From: Medicago truncatula
Taxonomy: Eukaryota > Streptophyta > Magnoliopsida > Fabales > Fabaceae
DNA length: 64,000 bases
Assembly: GCF_003473485.1 (NCBI RefSeq)
Contig: NC_053044.1
Span: 58,072,091 to 58,136,090, forward strand
Reading direction: 5' to 3'
Each line of letters starts with the position of its first letter. The stretch's first letter is position 1. Below are positions 22,855 through 33,990 of this stretch, piece after piece. A program made the translations under genes and the position numbers. Below the pieces are notes generated by a model. That model did no database searches, was not told the DNA's origin, and worked only from the letters and a program-made list of their open reading frames with translations.

Positions 22855-23740
22855 AGACTATTAAGAATTGAAACTCTGATTTTAATGAGACGCCTAAAAC
22901 AGAAACTCAAGCCCTTCTTCGAAGTCTTGAATACACAACTCCATTTTCTCCAATTTGTTTTGGAGATCATTTACTTCTTCAAACTTGCTAATCTTGTTAA
23001 ACACAAAGGATTGCAATGCTACATCCATACTTGAGAAAATTCACTCTCTTCTGCCAATAGTGAGCAAGAAACTCTTTTATTAGGCTGAATTAGCTTGGAA
23101 ATGGAAAGCCAAGTGTTTGACTTTGACTGTGTGCTACCTGAGATGAATTGCAGTATTATCTCAAATGTAGATAGTGTAGCCAATTCAACATCTTGTAATA
23201 AGTTAATCAATGTCACTTCACTGATTGATGGTCTTTGTTTGTAGACAAGATGTTATAATATTTGGTAGTGCCCTTCAAATTTGTCAAGGCTTTGGAAATG
23301 GCCTTTTTCACTACCTTAATTTCTAGATATCAAGAATTTCTTTGCCACCAATCCACCTCCCCTTCTTCTTATGATGGACTGAAGTTCCCTTGTGCATTCT
23401 TTTGTGTGAAGTAAAGCATCTTTAATTAGCTGCACTGCACACATCTAAGAGTCTTAGGGATCCATCAAACAAGTCATTTACCCATTTCTCTTGATGCTCA
23501 TGGACAAGGGCATGCATCTCGAGTGAGTGAAAGCTGAATTAAATTTTCAACACACTCGACCAAATCTCGCAAGCCTCCAATCTTATGGTGAAGCAATGAC
23601 GAGGAGGTTTCATTGGAAGACCTTAGTAAGGTGTCCAAATGTTGATTGCATTGAAGAATGAGTGGGTGTGGTCTAGAGGGCAAACTGTTTGAGCGACCAT
23701 GGAAATTTGATTTTGTATTCAAAGGAGAAGAAGCTGCCAT
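22855..23740 (-). pseudogene. DUF241 copy C, frameshifted
   Basis: Aligns over its whole length with copies A and B, from MAASSPLNTKSNFHGRSNSL at 23740 down to the last helix near 22855. The frame breaks near 23515 (extra bases in the DALLHEH codons, giving ACPCP then stop). It breaks again near 23430 (extra TTAA in the CSAAKDAL segment), near 23320, and near 23030, and an extra base at about 22900 gives a stop inside the GLEFLFRR motif. A middle piece (23216-23035) still reads INLLQDVELATLSTFE. The promoter is retained (TATA-like run at 23835-23847). It cannot make the full protein. Confidence 0.9.
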
Positions 23741-23834
23741 TTTTCTTTTTCAACAAAAGAGGAAGAGAATTAAGAAGCCTTGAATTGAGTTTGTATGGAT
23801 CTGCCTTATTTTCCATTTGGCATGCATATTCCCA

Positions 23835-24310
23835 ATATATATATATTAAGGGTGTTGGAGACATCATGTTAATTAAACACGTATGTATCAATAAGCTAAC
23901 AACTAATTAAGATTTGGAATTAGACATAATTGCATAAATGTTAGAGAAGTGTCTCCCTCATGGAAACTCTCCAACTCATCATACTTTGTCTTATCTCTCC
24001 CTCTTATATGCATTATTTTGCTATTTTCAACGCAAACGATTCATCACAAACGTGCTAATATTATTAAACATAAGTTACATAACTCAAATGCACGTGTGAA
24101 TCAAAGTTTTGATGCTAAAACAACGATTGTCATGTCTATCTATGGAGGAACAAGAATCGCATCACTTGATCAGCTCATATATATAATATACAATTCTTGA
24201 AAGAGTGTGGAAGATGTAATACACGTGTGTGTACTGGATCAAAACAGATCATAATAAGTTAAGTCAAACACATGAGTATGGGAAAAAAATTATCCTGTTT
24301 TGAAGAACTT
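23835..24310 (-). promoter_or_regulatory. DUF241 copy C promoter and upstream region
   Basis: Minus-strand TATATATATATTGG at 23834-23847 occupies the TATA position of copies A and B. Farther upstream it matches the remnant locus at 4095-4531 plus 7627-7710 more closely than A or B, placing C and the remnant in one sub-branch. Confidence 0.6.
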
Positions 24311-24348
24311 GTAGAGTTAATTTTGAAACAAATAACATTTAAATATGA

Positions 24349-24531
24349 GGAGTGTTATTTGAACATCCTTTAATTGACAACTTATGAGGACAACCATAAT
24401 TTGTAAAGAAAGAATAGGTATTTGCACGAAAATCAAAGCAATAGAGAGATAAAGTAAAAAATAACGTGATAATGAGAGAGAAAGTTGTAGCAAAAATTGT
24501 CACAAAATAGATATTCAAATATCATTTCTCT
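24349..24531. mobile_element. MITE-like inverted-repeat element, about 183 bp
   Basis: Left GAGTGTTATTTGAACATCCT and right ATAGATATTCAAATATCATT are imperfect inverted repeats, as are the ATTGACAACTTATG / AAAAATTGTCACAA blocks inside. Non-coding; target duplication not clear. Confidence 0.55.
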
Positions 24532-25274
24532 TTAAATATATGCACATAAGTTTTTTCCCCTCAAGTATCACATGATAAAAATGCAATGTAACTATATCGT
24601 ATTGATTTGATTTCCTTTTCATAGGGAGCATCCAATGAAATTCCAAAAGGAGATAAAGAAGAAGCCAACGGAGGATGTTCAAACAATAGGATCTCCATTT
24701 CCAAACAGTGACATAAAGGGGATTCAAACAATCATATTCACAACTAAAGATTTATGCAAACCCCTATTTTATTACCTATTATTTTATGGGTCACGCTTAT
24801 GCTAACAAGTGACTTTAGGACACTTGTTAACAATTTTAAAACAGAAATAATTAATAAATTTTATGTTAAAAAATTACTTTTTAGTATTTCAATAAATTAA
24901 ATATATAATTTCTAAGATAAAATTTATACTTTAAACTTTTTCTCTTATTTTATTACTTTTATGAATTATGATACACTTCCCAAAAGTATTTTCGGATAGC
25001 TAAACGAGTTCCTAGTGACGTGGAACCATAAAGTCATTTTAGTCAGTTCTTCTAGACATATAACTTTAGTAGTAACATTTTTCTTCTTGGTGTACATTTT
25101 AATTGTATTTGATATTATGTACATCATTCATAAATTATTATTCTTTATTTTACATTTTTACCTCTTTATTACAGCATATGAAAGGAATACATAGTTTTCA
25201 GGTGACATTTTTTCTTCCGTATTGGCGCGACATTTTTCTTCCATTTTTACAAATTAGTTATTATATATATATAT
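24532..25274. other. Intergenic, no gene recognised
   Basis: 24615-24665 (CCTTTTCATAGGGAGCATCC, GAAGAAG) resembles 8697-8745 and 38577-38625 of the duplicated units, so a scrap of that unit lies here. The remainder is AT-rich without recognised features. Confidence 0.4.
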
Positions 25275-26093
25275 AGGAGGGATATTTTGACTCCAAGAGT
25301 AACTCAAAAGAGTTACTCCAAATCTTGACCCTTCATCCTAATATTAATTAATGGCTATAATTGATTCTTAATCATCCCTATAGCATGATCTTTCTATACC
25401 TTCTTCCTAATTCCGACTGCAAAACACTTGGAAAATGGCTTTTGATACATACTGGTACATGCGTTGCCTTGAATTCAATCCAAAAGAATTATTAGAGGTA
25501 CGGTTTCACAATTTTGTTATGTTGTTTTACTGCTACAAATCATTGTGCACAAGGAATCGGTTTCATCAAAATTCCATGTATAAACGGAAGCCACTCATCA
25601 AACTAGGACCTTTTAATTTGCAATCAACGGGTTTTGAAACACAATATTTTCAATAATTTGGTGCAGTTTTGTTAAAAGGTTCGATTCATATATTAAATTG
25701 ATGGACGATGGTGCTTCATCAATACAGAAATGGATCAAAAGAAAACCTAGAAAGAATGAATCAATTTTCTAATGAAGAATAAAACGATATTGAAAATTGA
25801 AATTCTAAAATTGAAAAACAGAAGTCTTAGAAATCCGAAATTGAAAATCAAAGGCATGGCATTTGTAGAGAAAGTCGTTTGCCATTGCCACTGACCACTG
25901 CTAGGTTGAAAGGGATGAATAAGCCACACATGTGCATTGCTCCTAATTTAGCCACACCTAGGGATTATTCATAGTTAATCTTAGCTATTAATTATTATTA
26001 AGATTAATCTTAGCTATTAATTATTATTAAGATGAAGGGTTTAGATTTGGAGTAACTCTTTTGAGTTACTCTTGAAGTCAAAATATCCCTTCC
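25275..26093. mobile_element. Long-inverted-repeat transposon, about 820 bp
   Basis: About 65 bp at each end are near-perfect inverted copies: GGGATATTTTGACTCCAAGA, GTAACTCAAAAGAGTTACTC, CTTCATC at left and their complements ending at 26088. Each end also contains the small palindrome GAGTAACTCAAAAGAGTTACTC. A 31-bp segment (TTAATCTTAGCTATTAATTATTATTAAGA) is doubled at 25976-26033. The interior has a 73-codon frame (25435-25656) starting MAFDTYWYMRCLEF with no known domain. Flanks are TA-rich, so the target duplication cannot be judged. Structure is MULE-like. Confidence 0.7.
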
Positions 26094-26095
26094 CG

Positions 26096-27123
26096 TATAT
26101 ATATATAAAAGTTGGTTTTCATCTTTTTGTTAGTATGATAATAGAAATACATCAATAGTTAATAAAGATACATTAGTAAAATCACCATTCTCTCTCTGGT
26201 TTATTACATATTACAGAGTCGTTCATGAGATTTTTAGTGGTTTGGACCAACTAAAGTAATAGTGTCCCTTTCCTTTAAAAAAAAAAAAAGTAATAGTGTC
26301 CCTTCTTAACCATGTTATTAGATTCTTTTTTTGTCTGCGCCATGTAGAGTTTGAACAAAACACTTCGGATGTCAAAGTGCGTACATAAAAAAAATTTAAG
26401 TTGCAAATTTACAAAAGTCAAGGTAAAAGGGGAAATTCAATAATGTACAACTTGTTTGAATAAAAAATCCCTTCAAAAAAAAAACTCGTTTGAATCAATA
26501 AAAAGAAAAGCACTTTAGAAACTACCGAACCTTCCTGAATGCATGTTTTATTAATTAAAGTAAAGATTGTAACACAACTAATATATCATTAATTTTAAAT
26601 TAAAAAAAAAATCAATTTTGTATATATTGATTGATTTTCTATCATCCTCATGAATTAAACACGACTCTTGGAATCAAGTATTTCAATAAAAAACAACATT
26701 AACTATACATGTACAAACTACCAATATATCTTATAAAAAATGCATCTCTCTTATTTTTCATGTATTAAATATGACTTTTAGCGTGTACCAAAAAAAAAAA
26801 AAATGACTTTTAGCGATGTATTTCCATCACAAACAATAACACATGAGGTTAGGAAAATATACAACTACTTATATCAATTCAATTTAAATATGTCTTTTTT
26901 TTTTTTTTGAGAAAATTTTTAATATGTCTTTATATCGTATAGTCCTTATTCCTTTGAAGCTGTTCAAAATGATGCCACTAAGTCTTATTTCACTAGTATA
27001 TATCATTTTTGATGTTATTGATTTATGCTTTGAAAATATATATCTTTATTATAATACTATAAAATTATAACAATAAAAACCAAACTTTATCAAACTAGGT
27101 AGAACCGACTATATAAATCCAAC
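26096..27123. other. Intergenic, no gene recognised
   Basis: AT-rich sequence with several short A or T runs; no domain, repeat with clear ends, or exon seen. Confidence 0.4.
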
Positions 27124-27131
27124 AATGCAAC

Positions 27132-27362
27132 CAGTGGCGGATCTTGATTTTTTTTTTCTTTTCTGGAGTGCTAAATATTTGAAGAATATATACTAAACAG
27201 TTTCAAGAAATGTGAAACATTCTATACTGTTGTGGTGGTAATATTGTTTATTTAATGACATGATGATGTTGGTTTGAATCCACCAGGAAGAATTATAAAG
27301 AGGGTGTCAAAGGATCAAATGAACGATCTTTAATTAATTTGGGGACCGCATATCCGCCGCTG
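27132..27362. mobile_element. hAT-type MITE, 231 bp
   Basis: Exact 8-bp target duplication AATGCAAC at 27124-27131 and 27363-27370. Termini CAGTGGCGGATCTTG and GCATATCCGCCGCTG are inverted repeats. The 8-bp duplication with CAGxGGCGG ends fits the hAT superfamily. Non-coding. Confidence 0.85.
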
Positions 27363-27370
27363 AATGCAAC

Positions 27371-28091
27371 AACATTCCATAAATCATTGACCTTTAAATC
27401 TCTTTATTTTTTTGGGTTGAGCACATTTTGAATGTTTCATATAAAATGGTCAGAGATTTTTGTTATTTGATGTGCTATGGATTATATGTAGTTACTAAAA
27501 TAATTTAATTTAATAGTAAAATATACCATGATTACTTGACAAAAAAAAAAAAAACCATGATTACACTCACGAAAAAATGCAGGGTTAGTTGTTGAGTTCA
27601 AACCGCTGATTATGTTTCTAGTAAATTGTCATTTATCGTTCCTCCCTCTTGTTCTTATCTGCAACAAATTTGTAGAAGATTGAAAGGACCTTTTATACTA
27701 GTCACAAATCCAACATTCAAAAATTTTGACTTCTTGACATCAATCTTTCTGTACGTGTGTGACATAACTGAAAGGGATGTCGAGGAGAACTTGCGATAGC
27801 AAATGATCCCCTAAAATAATGTACTTCAACAAACAATTATATAACTAACTTTTTTTTAAATCAAATTGGCTTATTCTGTATAAATTCGTTGTTTATCCAT
27901 GTTATTTCTTTTTTCATCGTACACTTGTTGATGAATATCAGATAGATGATTTAAGTGATTCTAAGTTGAGAATGTTGAAACCGATTGATTTTGTTGATTG
28001 AAAAATCGTCACATTTCTCAAGTATCAAGTTTCATTGTATGCCGTATTTTAAATGTTTTACTAAACAATTATGTGCAAGTTTTTTTAGAGT
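27371..28091. other. Intergenic, no gene recognised
   Basis: No supported gene or bounded repeat. The ACCATGATTAC text occurs twice around an A-run (27527-27565), a small local duplication. Confidence 0.35.
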
Positions 28092-28208
28092 AGAGATCGT
28101 CTCCATTTCTTTTAAGAAGCGAACATTTTCGTTACTATAGTTTTGATGTATAAATGTTTAATTAATGTCACGTTTTTTTTTGATTAATTAATGCTCTAAT
28201 TCTAAAAA

Positions 28209-28279
<71 letters not shown>

Positions 28280-28344
28280 TATATTTACTACAAAACTATA
28301 GTAACGGATATTTCAATTTATCTTAAAAAATAGAGACGATCTTA
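28092..28344. mobile_element. MITE with (TA)n microsatellite at its centre
   Basis: Left AGAGATCGTCTCCATTTCTT / CGTTACTATAGTTTTG and right CAAAACTATAGTAACGG / AATAGAGACGATCTTA are inverted arms of about 65 bp. A nearly pure TA repeat occupies 28216-28277 between them. A long hairpin with an alternating TA loop is expected to be unstable, and the number of TA units may vary. Confidence 0.75.
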
Positions 28345-30120
28345 ATTTTCACTCACAATTCTCAGTTGCATGTAGACACGTGGCGCGTTTGCATTGGTTG
28401 TTTGACTGACGCCGCAAAAGTCATTACCGCCATTCCACATTCCATCTTGCAGTAGTCAATAAATGCAAAAAAAAAGACCAACAACTGATAGCGTGACATG
28501 TGGCAGATTCTGCCATTACCACTATTTCATTTGGTTGTAATGAGCACTACAGGACAAAAAAACACTGAAAATGGTTCATTTAGGTTAATAATTCTGATAG
28601 GGGTCATAAATTTTATTTTTTTTTGGCAATAAGGTCAAAAGAAATCTAAATGTTTCAATCCCCTCTATGCACCTTCATCTCTTGAGATTTTTCAATGCAA
28701 TATGCAGAATTTAGAGTTGTGTATTTGAAGATATAGATAGAAACGAGAGTAAAACACCTCACAAGAAAACTAATTAGAGATAGAGGTTCCCTACTCAAGA
28801 TATTATAGTACTACATGTTGTTAAGTGTTAACCATTGCTATCTCATACCACGTACATAAATGTGATTAAACAAAATTGCATTTTTGTTTTGATCATGTTA
28901 TATATGTCATCTTTGTTAGCCTTCAAATTCTCAGTTCTCTCTTTTTTCTTTTATAGTCAAAGAAAGTAAATTTTTTTTGAAAATTCCTCCATTTTTTCTC
29001 TTGAATAATTGAACACGTGCAGCTCTAATAATCGAATCATAGCACCTAAGCCCTAAAGAAAAACAACTTACAAGTGCTGTTTGGATTGCTGAATGGTAAA
29101 CAGGTATCAAACTACTTTAATTCGTGTGCAATTTATAAAAATAACTTTCTATGGAGGTTGCAATGAGGGGCAATCTCTTTTTTCATGACTAGTTGAACTT
29201 GAAATACTCTTACTCCAACTCATATTCGGATTTTTCATCTCTTTTCACTGATGAGAGCAAATTAGCAATCCTTTAATTGAGAATCATGTATTATTTTTAA
29301 GGAAGACGACACAATATAGAATTTCAAATCACATAAAAGGACCAAAATGTTCCTTTTTAATGATTGTCAAAGACTATACTGTCTTTATTTGTTCTTTTTG
29401 GGTACAATATTGTCTCTTGAATTAAGCTATATGTAATGTGACTCGATAGACTAATAAGGGGGACTAAAATGTCACGGTCTAATTTTCAGGTGATAATTCA
29501 ATTGGGGACAAAATGTCATGATTTATTTTGATCAGAGATGAGATGAAAGCTGTATTATTTCTTATAGAGAGTTTTCCACCGTCTCTATAAGCATTAAGCA
29601 ACGATAATTGCGACAGTGTGCCTATTTAACTTGTATTGTGATGATTCTCTAATGGAAGGGCCACCTTGTTTCAATTTCATGGTAGCCATCCACTGGCACC
29701 ACCGCAGCTCGTTGGTCCGTCGCACGCCACCACCAACTCAACATTCCTTGCTGCCGCATTTGTCTGGTAAGCATTGGCCTTCAAGGTTGGCTTAAAGCCG
29801 ACGTTAATTTGGTTTGGTTTAGCTCAGGCTTCTGGCCAATACTGATGGCTATTTTTCCTGTAGTGATTATGATATCTTGTTATTAACATTCTAGTTGAAA
29901 ACTATGGGCCTTTTAAAACATATTTGTCAGGAACATAGACTTCTATTTGAAAACCTATCAATCATATGCTGCATATAGCAATGAGTAGTCATAGAGTGTT
30001 AGATCAATCCTATTGTCATGATCTAAAGATATGGTCATGATTTAATTGATCTGCGAGTTAGTTAATATTGATAACGTAATTAAGAGGATATTGCAACTAG
30101 AAAATTAAGGAAAAAAGTTT
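28345..30120. other. Intergenic, no gene recognised
   Basis: Includes 28375-28400 (ACACGTGGCGCG) and a GC-richer stretch at 29640-29830 without a stable frame. Nothing could be assigned to a gene family. Confidence 0.35.
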
Positions 30121-30202
30121 TGCTTTATTATTGCTTTACATATAATTTCCATGTACAAGTGTATCTATATATCTACAAAATTTTCTCCAAATAAAAGTTC
30201 AA

Positions 30203-31093
30203 CTAATGGTTGAGGATATTAAGAAGTGAGACTCTAATTTTAATGAGACGCCTAAACAAAAACTCAAGCCCTTCTTCAATGTCTTGAAGGCACGACTCTG
30301 TTTTCTCCAAGTGGTTTTGGAGATCATTGATGCCTTCAACTTTTCTATTCTTGGTAAATACAAAGGACTGCAATGCTACATCCACTTGGGAAAATTCACT
30401 TTCATCTGTCAATAGTGAGCAAGCAACTCTTTTCGGCTGAATAAGTTTGGAAATGGAACCCCAGCTGTTTGATTTTGACTGTGTTGTCCCCGAGATAAAT
30501 TGCAATATTGTCTGAAATGTAGATAGGGTTGCCACTTCAACATCTTGTAATAAGCTAATCAAAGCCACTGTTTGATGGTCATTGTTTGTAGATAAGATGT
30601 TGCTATGTTTGGTATTTCCCTTCAAATTTGCCAAGGCTTTGGAGATGGCCTTTTTCACTACCTTTCTTGATGTCATGAATTTCTTAGCCTCTGCAGTGAG
30701 CTCCAATCCATCTCCCCTTCTTCTTATGATGGATTGAAGTTCCCTTGTACATTCTTTTGTATGCAGTAAAGCATCTTTGGCTGCGCTACACACATCTAAT
30801 AGCCTTAAGGATCCATCCAAGAGGTTATTTACCCAATTTTCTTGATGCTCATGGAGAAGTGCATCTTGAGTGAGTGGAAGCTGAATCAATTTTTCAACAC
30901 ACTCAATCAAATCTCGCAAGCCTCCAATTTTATTGCAAAGCGATGTTGAGGAGGAAGAGGTGGTTTCATTTGAAGCCCTTAACAAGGTGTCCAAATGTTC
31001 ATTGCATTTAAGCATGAGTGGGTGTGGTCTAGATGGCAAGCTGTTTGAGCGACCATGGAAATTGGATTTTGAGTTCAAAGGAGAGGCTGCCAT
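30203..31093 (-). CDS. DUF241 (PF03087) family protein, intact copy B
   Basis: A 296-residue single-exon protein, a close paralogue of copy A. It has the same RSNSLPSRPHP motif near residue 16, the LLDVCSAAKDALLHTKECTR segment in the middle, and an identical last 20-odd residues (GLEFLFRRLIKIRVSLLNIL). Differences cluster around residues 42-58 (Ser/Thr-rich) and 123-145. No signal peptide or membrane segment is seen. The TATA-like sequence is at 31178-31187 and a minus-strand AATAAA lies near 30122. A divergent DUF241 relic starts 765 bases upstream on the opposite strand. Function of the family is not established. Confidence 0.93.
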   Translation of the reverse strand: MAASPLNSKSNFHGRSNSLPSRPHPLMLKCNEHLDTLLRASNETTSSSSTSLCNKIGGLRDLIECVEKLIQLPLTQDALLHEHQENWVNNLLDGSLRLLDVCSAAKDALLHTKECTRELQSIIRRRGDGLELTAEAKKFMTSRKVVKKAISKALANLKGNTKHSNILSTNNDHQTVALISLLQDVEVATLSTFQTILQFISGTTQSKSNSWGSISKLIQPKRVACSLLTDESEFSQVDVALQSFVFTKNRKVEGINDLQNHLEKTESCLQDIEEGLEFLFRRLIKIRVSLLNILNH

Positions 31094-31450
31094 TTTTATT
31101 TTATTTTTTTTGGTTAAGGAGAAAGAGAAGCCTTAATGTTGAATGTTGATTTGAGTCTACGGATCTGCATTCTTCTCAATATATATTATGCGTGTTAGGC
31201 GACACAAGGAATCTCATCTTAATCACATATCAATGAGGCCAACTAATCCAGATTTGGATTCAGACATAATTACATAAATGTTAGAGCCTTGTCTCCCCCA
31301 AGGAATCTCCCCAACTCATACTCTGTCTCATTTGCATGATTATAACATTTTCAATGCAAATGCTTCACCGAAAAATGTGTTTTAATCTTAAATATAACCA
31401 TTTGCACATGTTTAGTTCTCTGCTGTGATGCTAAAGCAACACTGGAGTAA
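31094..31450 (-). promoter_or_regulatory. DUF241 copy B promoter
   Basis: CAATATATATTATGCG at 31177-31192 carries the TATA-like core, and the surrounding block is almost the same as 19161-19400 upstream of copy A. Confidence 0.7.
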
Positions 31451-31857
31451 TATCTTTATTATTGTAGCAAGAGTATGAAGATACAATACACGTGTACTTG
31501 ATTAAAACAGATCATAACAAATTATTTATAAATATAAATGCTTCTCCTACTACAGACACAAGATCCACTTTCCATGTTTACTATAATCACTTACGTGCCC
31601 CTTAATTGGAGTTCACAGTTTGGGTTTTAATTATGTTCATGTGATTTCCAATTATTATAATTTGAGGGATGAGTTGGGAAGCATGGTTCGTGGGAAACAT
31701 TGAGCAAACATTGCTGTGGTAGCACAAAGAGGAATTTGAAAATGATATATGATTCTTGTCTCCTCTATTCATTTGCTATATACCAAGAATATCTCAACTA
31801 CTATGACGCTAACTTGTATTCTCATTTCTTAGTTATCTTTATTTTCAGAGAAAAACA

Positions 31858-32440
31858 ATGGCAGGTGATGTAGAAACGAACCCCAAAAGCTCTCTGCATA
31901 GTCGCAGCAACGACTAGCTTACCCTCGGCATCACACCCTACCGTATCACATCATCAATAAGTCACACACTCGATAACTTGCAGGATTTGTATAGGCACAT
32001 ATAAGCTACTCCACATGACAATTTCCCAACAAGCATTGGCACGATAAGGCAGCGAGAAACAAGTTGATGAACTATTTGATGGATCTAGTTAAAGATTGTA
32101 TGGTGCAATCAAAGGATATCATGCATGAACTAAGGTCAGTTATTCTCAGGAGGAGAGCTGTGGAAAGTGGAATCACAGTTGAGGGTGGAAGGAAAATACT
32201 TGTCATATAGGAAGAAGATGAAGAAAGCTATTGCAGAGGCACTTGGAAACTTGAAAGCAATGAAAAATGAGTCCACAGTTTCTTTTCTTCCGCAAACAAA
32301 GACATGGAAACTTTTTCGATCTTGAAAGAAGCCCAAGATGTCACAGTTAACTCATTAGAGTCTGTGTGGTTGATTAAAGCAGAGCAAGTGGTCAACACTC
32401 TTGTGGTCTCAAAGAAAATCTTGTGGTCAACACATTAAAA
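31858..32440 (+). pseudogene. DUF241 relic, head-to-head with copy B
   Basis: Plus-strand pieces in changing frames show the family core: LVKDCMVQSKDIMHELRSVI then LRRRAVESGITVEGGRK (32087-32195), then KKMKKAIAEALGNLKAMKNE (32210-32270), then TFSILKEAQDVTVNSLES (32310-32362). It starts ATGGCAGGTGATGTAGAAAC, but stops appear within 20 codons and several indels separate the pieces. The last third of the family (LEEGLE block) is missing. The same arrangement, shorter, occurs beside copy A. Confidence 0.8.
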
Positions 32441-33990
32441 ATCTTGTATATTTTTTTTTGGAATAAATGTCATCTTTATTACCATTTAGATCAAGGTAGT
32501 TTCCCCTATGAATGAGTCAGTGGTTAGAACTAACAAAATAGTTGCCAAGTTGATACATTAATATGGTCATGGCAGACAAGTTCATAAACTGAACTCTGTT
32601 TAATAATTGAAACAGCTCCTCATCCAGAAAATATCTTCCATTATCGATAATCTACAGGATTGGAAAATTGATGATTAAGGTTTAAGAAGGATAGGTGCAT
32701 CGAAAGCGTTGCAAGGCATATGAGGAAGTTCTTCATGTCATGTCTCCCTTGTGATTCCATTGGATTCTCAATATGAAAACAAAACTGAGATCAGAATCAA
32801 TATATGAATATAATATAATTGCACTGCACACTCATTGTGTTACACATTTAAATATATAGAATGAAATGCTATCGAAAAACCAGAGAGATAAACACGTTAC
32901 CGACAGTATTTCAGCAATTTTAGCACATGATTTGTTAAGTGATTTTTAAATGTTAAAATTATTTATTTATTTTGTTCAATTTTTTTTTTTTTTAATTACT
33001 TAAACATGCAATATGCATTTGAATTTATTTATTTTTCAAAACTGTGTATCTCTAGATGAAGCTTGAACACTACTTCTGCACCCAGTATCAGTGCATTTTC
33101 CATTTCTGAATCATCGTTTAGCTGATATACACACCCCCTTTGACTTTGTACCAATATCTATCGATGTGTCTCAAAATCTGATAGAAGCATGCAGTGTAGC
33201 ATTCAGATATCATTTAGATGCTGCAACATTTAACAGTTTCAGTTAGTTATAATTTTGCTACACTTGGTTATATAAATATTATGGGATATCTATCTCTTTC
33301 TGGGTATTATCTTGAGAAATAAAAGTGTGAGGCATTTCATGTAAACTCTCTACATTGTGAAAAAAAATAATAAAAAGAGAGATTGAGAGATCAAGAGGGT
33401 TGTGTTAAAGTAAGTGGTGAAAAGCTTGGGCATTTTTGTAGTTGTCCTCAACAGTAGGTATTGCAAGGGGCAATGGGAAACTCTATGGCATGGATCTGAT
33501 GTTTTATTGTTCCTCATCATAGTGAAATTGGTCTGCACACTCTCTTCCGCGGAATAGGTCTCTAAGGTTGAACCACGTAAATTCTTGGTGTTATCTTCTT
33601 CTGTCTCTCTTCTTTTTAAGGCTGGTTTACTGGTTGTTTTTCTAGTTTTGTTTGGTCACTAATTGCGCTTTTTGTTGTTCTCATTGGTTGCAAATATTGT
33701 TATAATCCATAACAATATCTAATGAACCATCATAACTTCACTGTTAGTTCATCGACCATGTTATATTTACCAGATTCATAAGATGTTCTGATGCGACAAC
33801 ATGGACGACAGCGGGCTTCATAAGAAATTCTAAAGCTAATGTCACAATGATCTATATTGTCACAATGTAATACATTATAAAGTAGTTGATTGAAAGAAAG
33901 CTAATGTCATGATCTAATTTATAAACATTATAATATATTAATACATCATAAAATAGAGTTAAATATATCAAACTCAAACCCAAGATCTCT
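32441..33990. other. Intergenic; flank shared with 21.68-22.73 kb
   Basis: 32540-32890 aligns in patches with 21690-21762 and 22458-22690 (GACAAGTTCATAA, TCTTCCATTATC, GATTAAGG, AATTGCACTGCACACTCATT), extending the A/B duplication past the relics. No gene recognised in 32890-33990. Confidence 0.5.
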
